Shown here in pieces: positions 1 through 8,212 of a stretch of DNA of 64,000 nucleotides (within the stretch, counting starts at the first letter, position 1; each line of letters starts with the position of its first letter). Source of the DNA: Acidovorax sp. A79 (GTDB lineage Bacteria; Pseudomonadota; Gammaproteobacteria; Burkholderiales; Burkholderiaceae_C); the NCBI RefSeq assembly GCF_041154505.1, contig NZ_AP028672.1, positions 3,078,501 to 3,142,500 of the forward strand, given 5' to 3'. The notes beneath the pieces were generated by a model. That model did not search any database and was not told where the DNA came from. It saw nothing but the letters and a program-made list of their open reading frames with translations. The position numbers and the translations under genes are program-made.

Positions 1-2
1 CC

Positions 3-818
3 AAGCCGTCCGACTATGCCCAGGCCTTCGCCGGCCGCGCCGTGCCCGACCGGGGGCCGCGCGTGGGCCCCTCCTATGCGCTGTACCCCAACGAACGCAA
101 CCAGGTGAGCCTGTCGGCGGGCAGCTCCCTGGTGGGCGAACACCAGGTGCGCGGCGATGGCGTGCCTGCATCCATGAAGTTCACGCTCGGTGCCGCGCAG
201 GACCTGATGCCCGCCATCGACCTGCGCACCACCGGCAAGCCGCAGGACAGCATGGGCACCAGCTGGCAGCCCGTGCGCAATGCGCGCGCCTACTACCTGC
301 ACGCCATGTCGCAGAACGGGGACGACCTCGTGATGTGGTCCAGCGCCGAAACGCCCGACACGGGCATGGGCCTGTTCGACTACCTGTCGCCCGCCACCAT
401 CGACCGCTGGCTCAAGGAGCGTGTGCTGCTCTCGCCCGAAACCACGCAGTGCGCCATCCCGCAGGGCATCTTCGCGGGCGGCGGGCGCGATGCCACGCCC
501 ATGCTGCGCATGATGGCCTACGGCGGCGAAAGCCACATCGTGCACCCCCCGCGCCCGGCCGACCCCAAGGCAGCCTGGGAGCCCGAGTGGGCCGTGCGCG
601 TGCGCGTCAAGTCGCACACCATGGCCATGCTGGGCGAAGAGATGCAGGGGCGGCGCGGCGGCAGCATGGGCGCGGCACCCGGCGCACCCTCGGGCGGCGC
701 CTATTCCAGCGGCATGGGCGGCGCGCCGGCAGGCCAGCAGCCAGCGGGCGAGGGTGGCACGGATGCAGGCAACGTGGTCAACCCCGTCAACCTGCTGCGC
801 GGCATTTTTGGCCGCTGA
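3..818 (+). CDS. Hypothetical protein, 5'-truncated by the window edge
   Basis: The reading frame is open from the first bases of the window to a TGA at 816-818, so the gene begins upstream. At least 271 residues are visible. A GTG at 42 is possible but the coding-like frame continues before it, so I treat the gene as truncated. The visible part has mixed alpha/beta character and no membrane segment. The last 50 residues are a low-complexity Gly/Ala/Pro/Ser tail (GGSMGAAPGAPSGGAYSS) followed by a conserved-looking VNPVNLLRGIFGR terminus. I do not recognise the family. The next gene starts 10 bases after the stop, which suggests co-transcription. Confidence 0.6.
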   Translation, partial: KPSDYAQAFAGRAVPDRGPRVGPSYALYPNERNQVSLSAGSSLVGEHQVRGDGVPASMKFTLGAAQDLMPAIDLRTTGKPQDSMGTSWQPVRNARAYYLHAMSQNGDDLVMWSSAETPDTGMGLFDYLSPATIDRWLKERVLLSPETTQCAIPQGIFAGGGRDATPMLRMMAYGGESHIVHPPRPADPKAAWEPEWAVRVRVKSHTMAMLGEEMQGRRGGSMGAAPGAPSGGAYSSGMGGAPAGQQPAGEGGTDAGNVVNPVNLLRGIFGR

Positions 819-828
819 GCACGAACCC

Positions 829-1572
829 ATGCTGGCCCTGCGCATGCCCTGGCCCCTGCCCGCGTTGCTGGCGTGGGCGTGCGCGTGGCTCATTTTTGTG
901 GCCCTGCAGCGCGCGGTCCCACCGGTGGCGGCCTTGCTGGCCGCCTGCCTGATCGGGACGGCGGCCAGCGTGCTGGGCGGCAGCTGGTGGCGGCGCGGGC
1001 TGATCGCGGCGGGCTTTCCGCTGTCGCTGGCGCTGCTGGGCGCGGCCAGCCTGCCCACCTGGGCGTGGCTGGTGCCGCTGGCGTTGCTGCTGCTGGTCTA
1101 CCCGCTCAACGCCTGGCGCGATGCGCCGCTGTTTCCCACGCCCCACCATGCGCTGCAGTCCCTGGCCTCGCAGGCCCCGCTGCCGCTGGGGGCGCGGGTG
1201 CTGGACGCGGGCAGCGGCGTGGGCGATGGCCTGAAGGCACTGCGCCACGCCTACCCGGCCGCGCAGCTGGAGGGCATCGAATGGAGCTGGCCCCTGCGCC
1301 TGCTGTGCGCCCTGCGGTGCCCCTGGGCCCGCGTGCGGCGCGCCGACATGTGGGCCGAGGACTGGAGCCCCTACCGCATGGTGTACCTGTTCCAGCGGCC
1401 CGAGAGCATGGCCCGCGCCGCCGCCAAGGCCCAGGCCGAGCTGGCGCCCGGCGCGTGGCTGGTGAGCCTGGAATTCGCGATCCCCGGCGTGCTGCCCAGC
1501 GTGCAGCTGCGCGCACCGGGGGGCCGCGTGGTGTGGCTCTACCGCATGCCGCTCAACCGCGTGGAGGCATGA
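829..1572 (+). CDS. Membrane-anchored class I SAM-dependent methyltransferase
   Basis: The product is 247 residues from the ATG at 829; an in-frame ATG at 754 would overlap the preceding gene and adds a non-hydrophobic leader, so I prefer 829. Residues about 9-95 hold three or four hydrophobic segments. Residues 120-140 carry a SAM-binding motif I (VLDAGSGVGDG at 124-134), followed by an acidic residue at the next strand end (LEGIEWSW) and a motif near ADMWAEDWSPYRMVY. A Rossmann methyltransferase domain therefore sits on the cytoplasmic side of a membrane anchor. The substrate is unknown. It could instead be a non-enzymatic methyltransferase-fold protein, since the catalytic part is short (about 130 residues). 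Confidence 0.72.
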   Translation: MLALRMPWPLPALLAWACAWLIFVALQRAVPPVAALLAACLIGTAASVLGGSWWRRGLIAAGFPLSLALLGAASLPTWAWLVPLALLLLVYPLNAWRDAPLFPTPHHALQSLASQAPLPLGARVLDAGSGVGDGLKALRHAYPAAQLEGIEWSWPLRLLCALRCPWARVRRADMWAEDWSPYRMVYLFQRPESMARAAAKAQAELAPGAWLVSLEFAIPGVLPSVQLRAPGGRVVWLYRMPLNRVEA

Positions 1573-1899
1573 GATGCCACTGTTCCATGGCGATTTGAGC
1601 CGTTCGGCGCGGTTACAGAAAAGATACAAGCTTTTGCTACATTGCGTCCCTGGCTACAACCCCATACAAAACTACCAAGAAACTCACAGCCAGAGGGGGC
1701 TGCCAGCAGCACGTGAAAGCGCCGGGAGGGGGCGCACGCGCAGCGAGCACCTTCCTTGTCCGGATCTCCCATCCTGCAGGCGCTTTCCGCCGTCGCGGCG
1801 CACCTCCCTGACCGGTGCGCGCCTGGCGTGGCGCGGCCTTGCGCGTGGGCAGTGCCGGGGTTTTCTGGTGCGCAACCGACCGATCTGCAAGGAGCATCC
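1573..1899. other. 327-bp intergenic region without a supported gene
   Basis: The stretch lies between the methyltransferase and the envelope-lipoprotein cluster. The first 120 bases are locally AT-richer (around 1610-1690), as expected of a promoter region. The frame of the next gene stays open upstream to 1756 but that extension lacks a signal peptide and hides the real one. AAGGAG at 1889-1894 is the Shine-Dalgarno of the gene starting at 1900. I see no RNA gene, hairpin terminator or repeat that I can support here. Confidence 0.5.
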
Positions 1900-3435
1900 A
1901 TGACCGCCCACCCATCCCGTTTCCGCCCGCGCCTTCTGTGGGTGCTGGCCCTGAGCGCCGCCCTCACGGGCTGCGCCACCATGCAGAGCCATGACAAGCT
2001 GGCGACCGACATGCAGAACGCCGGGCGCAGCGGCGGCATTCCCGCGGCCATCGCCCAGCTCGAGAGCACCGCCAAGACCGAGGAAGAAAAGACCGCGCTC
2101 CTGTTCAACATGGAACGCGGCGAGCTGCTGCGCATGGACCGCCGCTACCCCGACAGCACCAACGCCTTCCTGCTGGCCGACATCAAGGTCAAGGAATGGG
2201 AAGAAACCGCCAAGACCAACCCCAGCAAGCTCATGGGCACCGTGGGCGCCGCGCTGATCAGCGAACGCCTGAAGGTCTATGAAGGCCAGGACTATGAAAA
2301 GGTGTGGGTGACCACGCGCCTGGCGCTCAACCGCATGGCCGTGGGCGACTTCGAGAACGCCCGCGTGGACATCAAGCGCACCCACGAGCGCGAGGCCATC
2401 ATTGCCGAGTTCCGTGCCAAGGAAACCCTGGCGGCGGAAGAAGAAGCCAAGTCCAAGGGCGCCACCTCGGGGGGCAAGGAACTCAACGGCTACCCCGTCG
2501 AGACGCTCAACGACCCCGAGGTGCTGGCCCTCAAGAACGGCTACCAGAACGCCCTTTCGCACTACCTCGCCGGCTTCCTGTACGAAATGCTCAACGAGCC
2601 CGGCCTGGCCGCGCCCGGCTACCGCAAGGCCATCGAGCTCAAGCCCGAAACCGGCGTGCTCGAAGAAGGCCTGCGCGGCCTGGACACCCGCACCGGCTTC
2701 ACCTGGAAGCGCCGCCAGCGCATGACCGACGTGCTCTTCATCGTGGAAGCCGGTGACGCCCCCGCGCGCAAGCCCAAGGCCTTCACGCTTCCGGTGCCCA
2801 CGGGCCGGGGCATGGTCACGGCCAGTATTTCCTACCCCGTGATCGAGCCGTCCAAGGACGCGCTGCTGACCACCATCTCCGCCGCGGGCACCGACCTCAA
2901 GCTCGAAAAGGTGGTGGACGTGAACGTGATGGCGCGCCGCGCGCTCAAGGACGAAATGCCCGGCATGGTGCTGCGCGGCTTCACCCGCGCCGTGGCCAAG
3001 GGCGTGCTGCAGAACGAGCTGCAAAAGCGCGGCGGCCTGATCGGCGGCATCATCGGCGCGGCGGCCTCGGTGGCCACCGAGCAGGCCGACGACCGCATGT
3101 GGCGCATGCTGCCCGGCCGCGTGTACGTGGCCCGTGGCTACCTGCCACCGGGCGAGCATGTGGTGAGCGTGAACGGCCGCCAGCTGCCCCAGCCCATCAA
3201 GATCGACGGCCAGTACGCCCTGGTGCCCCTGCGCATGTACGACAACAGCGTGCTGACCGGCGATGTGGCCATGCTGGGCCAGCTGCCCACCGTGGCCGCC
3301 GCGCCGCAGCCCGCCGCCGCAGAGCCTGCCACCACCGTGCGCACGACCACCACCACCACCAGCCGGACGCGCTCGGTGCCCAAGTCGGTGGTCAAGTCCA
3401 CCTCGGCCACGCCCGCGCCCGCCGCCAAGAACTGA
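1900..3435 (+). CDS. Large outer-membrane lipoprotein, COG3014-like, first gene of LpoB cluster
   Basis: The 511-residue product starts at an ATG six bases after AAGGAG. It has a lipoprotein signal peptide with lipobox ALTGC, lipidated Cys at position 25. The mature N-terminal half is helical with TPR-like packing (repeated LL..ERG.L....R and Y...I.L...), consistent with the uncharacterised COG3014-type lipoproteins. A Gly/Ala-rich segment GGLIGGIIGAAAS lies near residue 385, and the C-terminal 45 residues are a Thr/Arg/Ala/Pro linker (TTVRTTTTTTSRTRS). It is followed 35 bases later by a YcfL-like gene and then an LpoB-like gene. The same gene order in other proteobacteria suggests an envelope role linked to peptidoglycan synthesis. 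The biochemical activity is unknown. Confidence 0.7.
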   Translation: MTAHPSRFRPRLLWVLALSAALTGCATMQSHDKLATDMQNAGRSGGIPAAIAQLESTAKTEEEKTALLFNMERGELLRMDRRYPDSTNAFLLADIKVKEWEETAKTNPSKLMGTVGAALISERLKVYEGQDYEKVWVTTRLALNRMAVGDFENARVDIKRTHEREAIIAEFRAKETLAAEEEAKSKGATSGGKELNGYPVETLNDPEVLALKNGYQNALSHYLAGFLYEMLNEPGLAAPGYRKAIELKPETGVLEEGLRGLDTRTGFTWKRRQRMTDVLFIVEAGDAPARKPKAFTLPVPTGRGMVTASISYPVIEPSKDALLTTISAAGTDLKLEKVVDVNVMARRALKDEMPGMVLRGFTRAVAKGVLQNELQKRGGLIGGIIGAAASVATEQADDRMWRMLPGRVYVARGYLPPGEHVVSVNGRQLPQPIKIDGQYALVPLRMYDNSVLTGDVAMLGQLPTVAAAPQPAAAEPATTVRTTTTTTSRTRSVPKSVVKSTSATPAPAAKN

Positions 3436-3470
3436 AACCGCACATGTCCCATTTCCAAGGAGCCTCTGGC

Positions 3471-3884
3471 ATGAGAACCCGTTTTGCCCTTGCCGCCGCC
3501 GCACCCGCCATCGCGTGCGCGGCCCTCACCCTGACCCTGGCCACCGCGGCCCGCGCCCAGCTGCACGACCCGGCCACGCCGCTGGCCGTGGCCTCCAAGG
3601 TGGCGCTGCGCGGCGAGGCCAACAGCATCGCCGTGCGCGAGATGCGCATCGTGCGCAAGAACGACATCCTCGTCGTGCAGGCCGACATGGCCAACATGGG
3701 CCGCACCGACCGCACCGTGTTCTATCGCTTCAAGTGGCTGGACAACGTGGGCAACCAGGTGGGCGACGGCGAATCGTGGAAGCAGATGAGCGTGCTCGGC
3801 CTGGGCCAGCAAACCGTCAAGAGCGTGGCGCCGACCAGCGCCGCCGTCGACCTGCGCCTGGAAATGAACGTAGAACCGCGCTGA
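3471..3884 (+). CDS. YcfL-like periplasmic protein (DUF1425 family)
   Basis: The 137-residue product starts at an ATG after AAGGAGCC at 3457-3464; an in-frame ATG at 3444 has no such site. A Sec signal peptide ends at ARA-Q (cleavage about 29/30). The mature part is a beta-rich DUF1425-type domain with the stretch VQADMANMGRTDRTVFYRFKW (core NxxRTDRTVFYRFKWLD), matching the typical YcfL motif in which a polar N/D-R segment precedes a Y-RF-W strand. E. coli YcfL is encoded directly upstream of lpoB and is a lipoprotein, whereas here no lipobox cysteine is visible, so this copy looks soluble. It sits 29 bases before the LpoB-like gene in one transcription unit. Confidence 0.75.
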   Translation: MRTRFALAAAAPAIACAALTLTLATAARAQLHDPATPLAVASKVALRGEANSIAVREMRIVRKNDILVVQADMANMGRTDRTVFYRFKWLDNVGNQVGDGESWKQMSVLGLGQQTVKSVAPTSAAVDLRLEMNVEPR

Positions 3885-3913
3885 ACACCACAGTGCCGAC
3901 CGGAGAAAACAAC

Positions 3914-4528
3914 ATGCAACGCAACACCATTCAGCGCACCACGCTCATCCTGGCCTTCGCGGCCAGCACCCTGGCCCTCTCGGCCTGCCAGAACCTGTCC
4001 TCGCCCACCGTGCGTTTTGACCGCCAGGTCAACTACGGCGACGCCAAGGCCGTCGAGCTGGTGACCAACGAGTTCGGCTCCACCGACCTGCAGATGATCG
4101 CCGAGAAGATGACCGGCGGCCTGCTGGAAACCGGCATCTTCCAGGGCCGCCCCACGGTGACGATCTCCACCGTGAAGAACAAGACCAGCGAGTACATCGA
4201 CACCACCAACGTGATGAACTCGATCCAGACGGCGCTGGTCAAGTCGGGCAAGGTGCGCTTCGTGCGCTCCATCAACGAGATGCAGGCCGGTGTGGACGAG
4301 CTGCAGCGCCAGAACCAGAGCGGCCTGTACAAGCAGGGCACCACCGCCAAGGTCGGCCAGATGACGGCCGCCAAGTACAGCATGGAAGGCGAGCTCACCA
4401 GCATCGTCAAGCAGAACAACGCGACCAAGGACGTTTACTACAAGTTCACGCTCAAGCTGTTCGATGTGCAGGAAGGCACGATCGAGTGGCAGGATGAAAA
4501 AGAGATCCGCAAGACAAGCAAGCGATAA
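3914..4528 (+). CDS. lpoB: LpoB-like penicillin-binding-protein activator lipoprotein
   Basis: The 204-residue product has a lipoprotein signal peptide with lipobox ALSAC (Cys25). The mature domain resembles LpoB: a strand-helix unit (DLQMIAEKMTGGLLETGIF) followed by the characteristic PTVTISTVKNKTSEYIDT, then NSIQTALVKSGKVRFV and the Q-rich helix DELQRQNQSGLYKQG, ending in TIEWQDEKEIRKTSKR. E. coli LpoB spans the periplasm from the outer membrane to stimulate PBP1b; its linker is longer than the few residues seen here. GGAGAAAAC precedes the ATG. The YcfL-like neighbour upstream supports the call. The partner synthase is not in this window. Confidence 0.85.
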   Translation: MQRNTIQRTTLILAFAASTLALSACQNLSSPTVRFDRQVNYGDAKAVELVTNEFGSTDLQMIAEKMTGGLLETGIFQGRPTVTISTVKNKTSEYIDTTNVMNSIQTALVKSGKVRFVRSINEMQAGVDELQRQNQSGLYKQGTTAKVGQMTAAKYSMEGELTSIVKQNNATKDVYYKFTLKLFDVQEGTIEWQDEKEIRKTSKR

Positions 4529-4539
4529 GAAGTAGGCAA

Positions 4540-4653
4540 CCCCCTGAGCGGCTGCGCCGCTTCCCCCTTTCTCTCGCGCTGCGCGCGGGAAGGGGGACGC
4601 CGCCAGTGCGGCGGGGCGGCCCTTGCACGGCGGCGGCTGGCCTGGGCCGCGCC
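4540..4653. repeat. Dispersed GC-rich intergenic repeat, copy 1
   Basis: The sequence begins CCCCCTGAGCGGCTGCGCCG, contains CTTCCCCC...GGAAGGGGGACGCC and then GGCGGGGCGGCCCTTGC. Related copies lie at 13164-13256 and 42775-42893, each directly after a stop codon. The inverted pairs CTTCCCCCTTT / GGAAGGGGG can fold into a stem-loop, so the copy may act as a transcript end or processing site between the lpoB-like gene and the next gene. I recognise it as a repeat type frequent in Comamonadaceae genomes. Confidence 0.7.
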
Positions 4654-4732
4654 AGTTTCGAAGGATGAAGGTGCTCCGGCCCGCATCGCTCGACCCATTC
4701 ATGAATTTCCGTCAGCTCACAAGGAGCACACC

Positions 4733-5695
4733 ATGCAACGCAGAATCACCCTCCACACGGCCCTGGCCGTGATCGCCGCCACCACCATGGCGTGGGGCAC
4801 CGCCGCCCAGGCGCAGCAGCCGGGCGCCGCGCCCAAGATCGCCGTGACGGACCTGGCCTACGCCCAGCGCGTGTCCGAATATTTCCTGGCCGGCACCTAC
4901 CAGCGCAGCAGCCAGATGAGCGCGGGCGGCAGCCACAGCGGCGGCTACAGCGCCGGGCCCTACGGCGGGGGCGGCTCGCACTCGGGCAGCCACCACATGC
5001 AGGCGTCCGAGCAGGCCAGCGGCACCTACGTGGCCGGCCGCTACAGCTACATCGAGCAGCGCGAGCTCGGCGGCTACACCAACGACATCAAGGGTGCCAT
5101 CCTGCAGGGCACCTACTTCCGTCTGATCCAGGGCAAGGGCTTCGACGCGGGCAAGCCCCAGCCCTCCAAGGCAGAGCAGGTGCTCAACCAGGTGCAGGGT
5201 GGCAAGATGGCCACGCCCCAGGTGCAGCCCCAGGTCAACGACGTGATCAGCCGGATCAAGAAGGGCGAGTTCAACGGCGCTGACTACGTGCTGTTCGGCG
5301 TGGTCTCCAGCATCGACTTCACCGATGCGCTCTCGCCCCTGCAGGGCACCACCAGCGCCACGCGCCAGTACGGCCTGCAGCTCCTGGCCGACTTCTCGCT
5401 CATCAACACCAAAACTTACGAGATCAAGGCCGCGTTCTCCGCCCAGGGCGAAGGCAACGACACCAAGATCCTGTCGATCCGTGGCGACATCGCCCCGCCC
5501 AACCGCGCCAAGGTGATCCGCGAGACCTCGCTGTCGCTCGCGCAGGACGTGTACCAGCAGATGGCCATGCAGCTGGGCTACACCGACGCCCACCTGGCGC
5601 GCGGCGTGCGCCCGCCGCCGGTGTACCAGCAGGGCGGCCAGCCCATGCCCGTGCCGCAGCCCCAGCAGCCCGAGCAGGTCCTCATCCTGAAATAA
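4733..5695 (+). CDS. Secreted CsgG/LpoB-fold protein with Gly-Ser-His insert
   Basis: The 320-residue product starts at an ATG after AAGGAG (4720-4725). A Sec signal peptide ends at AQA-Q (about 27/28) with no lipobox. After IAVTDLAY, the CsgG-type first strand, comes a low-complexity Gly/Ser/His segment (about residues 62-92, GGSHSGGYSAGPYGGGG). Later motifs NGADYVLFGVVSSIDF and ADFSLINTKTYEIKAAFSAQG match the CsgG-like beta-alpha core. The C-terminus is a Pro/Gln tail. It follows the LpoB-like gene by 204 bases containing a repeat. By context it is a periplasmic accessory of the same envelope cluster; curli export is unlikely because no curli subunit genes are nearby. Confidence 0.65.
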   Translation: MQRRITLHTALAVIAATTMAWGTAAQAQQPGAAPKIAVTDLAYAQRVSEYFLAGTYQRSSQMSAGGSHSGGYSAGPYGGGGSHSGSHHMQASEQASGTYVAGRYSYIEQRELGGYTNDIKGAILQGTYFRLIQGKGFDAGKPQPSKAEQVLNQVQGGKMATPQVQPQVNDVISRIKKGEFNGADYVLFGVVSSIDFTDALSPLQGTTSATRQYGLQLLADFSLINTKTYEIKAAFSAQGEGNDTKILSIRGDIAPPNRAKVIRETSLSLAQDVYQQMAMQLGYTDAHLARGVRPPPVYQQGGQPMPVPQPQQPEQVLILK

Positions 5696-5746
5696 GGGCA
5701 TCCCTGGGCCGGGGCGTGCCGGTCTTGACTGGATTGCCCCGTTCCG

Positions 5747-5800
5747 GTTGATGGATAAGCGCGATATGCTATTGATTTGGTAGCATCTTGCGGCCTCAGG
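5747..5800. repeat. Degenerate copy of the TTGATAGC/AGCGCTT dispersed repeat
   Basis: The segment contains TTGATGGATAAGCGC followed by a TGCTATTGATTTGGTAGCA palindromic region. It shares the GATGGATAAGCGC and TTTG(A/G)TAGC cores with the clearer copies at 9753-9795, 18161-18211 and 37358-37408, but the order is rearranged. I assign it to the family only tentatively. Confidence 0.35.
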
Positions 5801-5866
5801 CGCCTGGCGGCGCGCTAGTGGCAGGCGCAGCGTTCCGGGTCGCCGCAGTCGTGCCAGACTTCGGCT

Positions 5867-6982
5867 GTGCTCAACGTCCAACGCTTTTTTTCTTGTGCCG
5901 CACCTGGGCGGTCCCTGGCCAGCCCTGCGCTGGCCTTTTTCGTGGCCACGGCCGGGGCCGTGGTGCTCGGCGGCTGCGCCGCGTCGCCACCGCCGTTCTA
6001 TGCGGCGGCCATGTCCGGATCGCTGGTGAATGTGTACGGGCCCGAAGCGTCCGCGGGCGCGCCCCAGGCGCCCCCGCAGGCCCCGGCGGCGCCGACCCAG
6101 GCCCCGCCGCCGTCGGAGCCGTTTGCACCGCGGCCCCTGCCGGGCGCCGATGGCGCGACGCTCCAGACCCTCGCGCGCAGCGAGCGCACGGCACCGCTGC
6201 GCTACCGCGTGATCGTCATCCCCGGCTCCGGCTGCGCGGGCATGGGCCCGATTGCAGACCGCTATTTCGCCGGCCTGCTGCACGCGCAGGTGCTGGTGCT
6301 GCACAAGCCCGGCGTGGACCCGCAGGCGCGCACGGCCCCCGGCGACTGCGCGCGCGAATTCGTGCAGCAGGACCGCCTTTCCACCTGGCTGGACCACGCG
6401 CGTGCGGCCCTGGTCGCGGATGCGCGGCAGCGCGCGCGCGACGGCGCGCCCGCGCTGCCGCAGCTGCTGGTGGGCATCTCCGAAGGGGCCGAACTCTTGC
6501 CCGCCCTCGCCCCCGAGGTGCCGCAGCTGGCGGGCCTGGTGCTGCTGTCGGCCAGCGGGCTGGACCCGCAGGAGGCCGGCAGGCTGCAGGCGCAGCGCCT
6601 GGGTGCGCAGGAAGACTGGGAGGAACTGGCCCGCGTGGTGGCCGGGAGCCGGCCCGACACCGCCGTGGCGCAGGGCCGCAGCCTGGGTTACTGGCGCGAC
6701 CTGTGGAGCTGGCCGCTGACCCTGCCGCTGGTGCAAAGCCCCTGGCCCGTGCTGCAGGTGTGGGGCGGCGAGGATGCCCTGGTGCCCCCCGCCGCATACG
6801 AACGGTTTGCCGAACTCGCCGCCTTGCGCACCGAGCCCTATTGCGCGCGCAGCCTGCCCGACGCGGACCATGGCCTGCAGCGGCGCGCCGCCGGGGCGGA
6901 TGGCGTGCAGCAGGTGTGGGCCTGGGCAGAACAATGGGCACGGGACCCGGCCGCAGGCCTGTGCGCGCCCTTGTCGCGGTAG
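5867..6982 (+). CDS. Alpha/beta-hydrolase lipoprotein
   Basis: The 371-residue product starts at GTG 5867 and has a long lipoprotein signal peptide ending in VVLGGC (Cys37). A Pro/Ala-rich linker (about residues 60-90) precedes an alpha/beta-hydrolase domain starting YRVIVIPGSGCAGMG, where GSG is a likely oxyanion turn. The nucleophile elbow is GISEG with Ser205, the acid is in VWGGEDALVPP, and the histidine is in DADHGLQRR. This is a complete triad. The enzyme is probably anchored in the outer membrane facing the periplasm. The substrate is unknown. The next gene begins at most 57 bases downstream and may be co-transcribed. Confidence 0.75.
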   Translation: MLNVQRFFSCAAPGRSLASPALAFFVATAGAVVLGGCAASPPPFYAAAMSGSLVNVYGPEASAGAPQAPPQAPAAPTQAPPPSEPFAPRPLPGADGATLQTLARSERTAPLRYRVIVIPGSGCAGMGPIADRYFAGLLHAQVLVLHKPGVDPQARTAPGDCAREFVQQDRLSTWLDHARAALVADARQRARDGAPALPQLLVGISEGAELLPALAPEVPQLAGLVLLSASGLDPQEAGRLQAQRLGAQEDWEELARVVAGSRPDTAVAQGRSLGYWRDLWSWPLTLPLVQSPWPVLQVWGGEDALVPPAAYERFAELAALRTEPYCARSLPDADHGLQRRAAGADGVQQVWAWAEQWARDPAAGLCAPLSR

Positions 6983-7039
6983 CAGGCCATGGCGCAGCGC
7001 CACCTGCCGCCGCCTGCATGCCAGCCAGGGGCGCGGCGC

Positions 7040-7528
7040 ATGGAGTGGTGGTGGCGCCGGGGCTGCGCGCCCGTCGCGGTGCCGTGTCTGAGCCTTTTCT
7101 TCCTCTTCCTCCTCCTCCTCCTCCTCCTCGCGCCCGCCGCGTTCGGCCAGACGGCCTCGTGCGCTGACTTCCTGGCCGCGCAGCGGCGCAAGCCGCCGGG
7201 GCTTGAATGGACCGGCTGTGCCGAGGGCCACCTGCACCAGCTGCGCGCGCTGACCGCGACCTATCGGGTACCGGGCGCGCAGGCGGCGGCCGTGGAGCGC
7301 TACCTGGCACGCCACACCGGCATGGCGCGGCTGCACTTCGTGTGCTGTGGCTGGGAGCCCCGCAGCCGCCACCGGGGGCGCGAGGGCGCGGGCAGCCTGC
7401 CGGGGCCGCAGGGCTTGGCCTACCGCGTGTCCATGCACTCGGGCGAAACGCTGGTCACGCGCCGCGGCGGCTGGGGCGCCATCCCGTGGTTCGAGGTGAG
7501 CGTGGTCCTGCCGCTGGAGCCGCCGTAG
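7040..7528 (+). CDS. DUF4952-type exported protein
   Basis: The 162-residue product starts at ATG 7040 (an ATG at 6989 is also in frame but only adds a polar leader). The signal peptide has an unusually leucine-rich core (FFLFLLLLLLLAPAAFG) encoded by a CTC/TCC trinucleotide run, with cleavage near AFG-Q. The mature part begins CADFLAAQRRKPPGLEWTGC and contains the block FVCCGWEP, which I associate with the DUF4952 family. The function is unknown. A pair of cysteines early and a CC pair later suggest disulfides in the periplasm. Confidence 0.7.
   Translation: MEWWWRRGCAPVAVPCLSLFFLFLLLLLLLAPAAFGQTASCADFLAAQRRKPPGLEWTGCAEGHLHQLRALTATYRVPGAQAAAVERYLARHTGMARLHFVCCGWEPRSRHRGREGAGSLPGPQGLAYRVSMHSGETLVTRRGGWGAIPWFEVSVVLPLEPP
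7107..7129. repeat. TCC trinucleotide microsatellite inside a signal peptide
   Basis: Seven uninterrupted TCC units plus a partial one lie within the coding region of the DUF4952-type protein and encode the leucine run of the signal-peptide core. Slippage here would change the hydrophobic length by whole residues without a frameshift. Confidence 0.85.
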
Positions 7529-7543
7529 CGCAGGGGGCGCGGC

Positions 7544-8167
7544 CTACCGTGGCCGGTACATCTTGAACAACTGCTCCGGCCCCACCGTGAAGTAGTCGGC
7601 CGGGCCCCCCGCGCGCAGGATGTGGCCGGCGTTGGCGGTGTCGTACACGCCGTCCTTGAGCAGCCGCTGGTCGATGTGCACGGCCACCACCTCGCCCAGC
7701 ACCAGCCAGGTGGGCACCTGCACGCCGTCTGCGCCCTGCAGCTGCAGGATCTGCGTGCTGCGGCATTCGAAGGTGACGGGGCTTTCGGCCACGCGGGGTG
7801 GGCGCACCTGCGTGGACGGCCGGGGCGTGAGGCCGGCGAGCGTGAACTCGCTGACCTCGGGCGGCGCGTTGGCGCAGCTCTGGTTCATGGCCTCGGCCAG
7901 GTCGCGCGTGGCCAGGTTCCACACGAACTCGCCGGTCTCCTGCACGTTGCGCACCGTGTCCTTGAAGCCGATGCTCGCGAAGCCCACGATGGGGGGCACG
8001 TAGTTGAACGCGTTGAAGAAGCTGTAGGGCGCGAGGTTGGTGGCTCCGGCCGCGCTCTGCGTGGAGATCCAGCCGATGGGGCGGGGGCCGACGATGGCAT
8101 TGAAGGGGTCGTGCGGCAGGCCGTGGCCCTGGCGGGGTTGGTAGCTGTGGATGGCGGAGTCGGGCAT
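7544..8167 (-). CDS. Flavin reductase / FMN-binding split-barrel protein
   Basis: The 207-residue product is read from an ATG at 8167; a further in-frame ATG at 8200 adds 11 unconserved residues. The sequence shows the flavin-reductase-like split barrel: IVGPRPIGWISTQSAAGATNLAPYSFFNAF (key PRPIGWIST and NLAPYSFF), then PPIVGFASI, ETGEFVWNLA and a C-terminal LVLGEVVAVH strand. These proteins bind FMN and often supply reduced flavin to partner monooxygenases or act as stand-alone reductases. No monooxygenase is adjacent. It ends 15 bases from the convergent DUF4952 gene and starts 46 bases downstream of the LysR stop, so the two minus-strand genes may share a transcript. Confidence 0.85.
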   Translation of the reverse strand: MPDSAIHSYQPRQGHGLPHDPFNAIVGPRPIGWISTQSAAGATNLAPYSFFNAFNYVPPIVGFASIGFKDTVRNVQETGEFVWNLATRDLAEAMNQSCANAPPEVSEFTLAGLTPRPSTQVRPPRVAESPVTFECRSTQILQLQGADGVQVPTWLVLGEVVAVHIDQRLLKDGVYDTANAGHILRAGGPADYFTVGPEQLFKMYRPR

Positions 8168-8212
8168 GGCGGCGGGGCGGCGAAGGCAAGGAATGCCCAT
8201 CGTAGGGCGATC

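Noticed and set aside
1756..1899. Upstream extension of the 1900-3435 gene
   Set aside because: The extra 48 codons would bury a clear lipoprotein signal peptide, and a good Shine-Dalgarno precedes 1900.
4733..5695. Curli secretion channel CsgG
   Set aside because: No lipobox and no csgA/B/E/F genes nearby; the LpoB neighbour and Gly/Ser insert fit a different CsgG-fold role better.
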